A DNA stretch of 5,407 bases from Candidatus Aenigmatarchaeota archaeon. GTDB lineage: Archaea; Aenigmatarchaeota; Aenigmatarchaeia; QMZP01; JAFGSV01. This document shows, one piece after another, positions 4,842 to 5,407 of the stretch. Location of the stretch: contig CP070804.1 of the NCBI GenBank assembly GCA_020343635.1, forward strand, positions 133,636 to 139,042. The letters are read 5' to 3'. The position numbers and the translations under genes were made by a program. The notes under the pieces were generated by a model. That model was not told the origin of the DNA and did not search any database. It was given only the letters and a program-made list of their open reading frames with translations. Within the stretch, counting starts at the first letter, position 1; each line of letters begins with the position of its first letter.

Positions 4842-4853
4842 AGCCCCCTATTT
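4842..4853 (-). promoter_or_regulatory. Upstream element AAATAGGGGGCT of the unknown-gene operon
   Basis: This minus-strand 12-mer ends 9 nt before the start at 4832 and is identical to the one before the DUF368 gene. It is preceded by TTAATAA, so an extended TATA-like stretch runs directly into the G-run. It may be a core promoter element of a nearly leaderless message or a wobble-pairing ribosome binding site. Confidence 0.5.
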
Positions 4854-4883
4854 TTATTAATTTGTGAATAGATTATTAAATAT

Positions 4884-5054
4884 ATGTTCGGGCTTTGGGG
4901 TCTTGGTATCGGAATACTATCGATTATTTTCGGCATATTCATGGTCTTCTTCTTCCCGGGATCAATCAAGACGCAGGAAGAGGAACTCCAAATGGGCGGG
5001 GTTTTCCTGGGGGTCATAGCTCTCATAGTGGGCGGAGTACTGATTTTCTTCTGA
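4884..5054 (+). CDS. Small two-helix membrane protein
   Basis: A 56-aa open reading frame starting at ATG 4884 and ending with TGA at 5052-5054. The product is two hydrophobic helices (about residues 2-24 and 37-56) joined by a short polar hairpin GSIKTQEEELQ (25-35). The turn is acidic, and no basic cluster is present at either end. Small two-helix proteins of this design are frequent in archaea but I cannot assign a function. Support comes from clean hydrophobic periodicity, a fit into the gap between divergent genes, and AT-rich sequence (TTTTTATTAA, 4851-4860) about 25-30 nt before the ATG, which suits a leaderless transcript. No Shine-Dalgarno is visible. The next gene begins 40 nt downstream on the same strand. 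Confidence 0.7.
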   Translation: MFGLWGLGIGILSIIFGIFMVFFFPGSIKTQEEELQMGGVFLGVIALIVGGVLIFF

Positions 5055-5059
5055 TTTTG

Positions 5060-5074
5060 CAAAATATTTTATTA
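5060..5074 (+). promoter_or_regulatory. TATA-like box before the partial gene at 5095
   Basis: CAAAATATTTTATTA lies about 21-35 nt before the ATG at 5095. This is the spacing expected if transcription starts at or very near the ATG. It would give the downstream gene its own promoter, separate from the small membrane protein gene. Confidence 0.4.
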
Positions 5075-5094
5075 CTTTCCACCAATAGAGTATT

Positions 5095-5407
5095 ATGGCA
5101 GGAGAAACCGAAGTGGATGTAAAATTATTGCACGAAATAGAGGAGCCTAAGCTTCTTAGCCCGGACTGGTTCAAAGAGTGGAGTGCGGACCACAAGGGGG
5201 TTGTCAACGGGGGCGAGGCCATCTGCAATCAGCCTAAGGACCAGCACGTCATGATGAACGCCACGACTCCTTATGGACACGGGAACCTGATTTACATGAT
5301 GGTAACCTACACGATGCCGAAGCTCCATTACAACCTCTTCAAGGTCGATGAGCACATGGCGGTGTCACCCACTTATCCCGAGATGTACGGCCGGATCACG
5401 GCGAAGA
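5095..5407 (+). CDS. Uncharacterised protein, N-terminal part (runs off the window)
   Basis: An open frame from ATG 5095 to the window edge covers 104 codons without a stop. I do not recognise the product. It begins with a polar segment (MAGETEVDVK), then PDWFKEW (23-29), a Gly-rich stretch GGEAICNQPKD (40-50), MMNATTPYGHGN (54-65), and YMMVTYTMPKLHYNLFKVDE (68-87). It contains several His, Met and aromatic residues but only one Cys, and no membrane segment or signal peptide. GC-rich third positions match the neighbouring real genes and support coding. An AT-rich stretch 21-35 nt upstream suits a leaderless start. The remainder of the gene would be needed to classify it. Confidence 0.7.
   Translation, partial: MAGETEVDVKLLHEIEEPKLLSPDWFKEWSADHKGVVNGGEAICNQPKDQHVMMNATTPYGHGNLIYMMVTYTMPKLHYNLFKVDEHMAVSPTYPEMYGRITAK

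Noticed and set aside
4587..4871. Plus-strand open frame of 94 codons opposite the unknown gene
   Set aside because: Antisense shadow; the minus-strand frame has the paralogue-matching motifs and the coupled downstream gene.
4895..5122. 75-codon plus-strand frame after the unknown operon
   Set aside because: Overlaps the 56-aa membrane protein and the start of the 5095 gene in another frame; composition shows no plausible fold.
1..5407. CRISPR array, insertion sequence or defence system
   Set aside because: No regularly spaced repeats, transposase, terminal inverted repeats, nuclease or toxin-antitoxin motifs were seen.

Overview
The window is archaeal. The evidence is a ribosomal protein eL33 (L35Ae) gene, an archaeal-type Trm1 tRNA methyltransferase, TATA-like elements upstream of several starts, and a tRNA gene interrupted by two introns that fold into the bulge-helix-bulge (BHB) signals cut by archaeal splicing endonuclease. 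Short genes, tiny or overlapping gaps and non-canonical tRNA introns would fit a small-genome DPANN archaeon such as Micrarchaeota. That placement is inference; no single gene here proves it.

Layout. (1) 36-219, minus: tRNA-Ser(GCT) with a 29-nt intron in the anticodon stem (29/30) and a 69-nt intron in the T-loop (59/60), not previously obvious because neither is at the usual 37/38 site. (2) 220-366: AT-rich region with divergent promoters for the tRNA and for a 100-aa PRC-barrel protein (367-669, plus). (3) 735-1328, plus: a YrdC/Sua5-type threonylcarbamoyl-AMP synthase, meeting tail to tail, with a 3-base overlap, a DUF368 (PopT-type) membrane protein (1325-2176, minus). (4) 2177-2249: divergent promoter region, followed on plus by eL33 (2250-2510) and Trm1 (2539-3630). 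(5) 3614-4832, minus: two overlapping genes of unknown function whose products are paralogous to each other and match no family I know. (6) 4884-5054, plus: a 56-aa two-helix membrane protein. (7) 5095 to the edge, plus: the start of an unrecognised protein.

How the parts relate. A large share of the window concerns translation: a tRNA, a ribosomal protein and two tRNA-modification enzymes. The tRNA carries the target of both enzymes: G26 for Trm1 (m2,2G26), and A37 in a tRNA reading AGY codons for the t6A pathway that Sua5 starts. The DUF368 protein probably recycles a polyprenyl-phosphate carrier across the membrane, and the PRC-barrel protein may belong to the archaeal cell-division set. 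The least explained parts are the tandem paralogous pair at 3614-4832 and the doubly interrupted tRNA.
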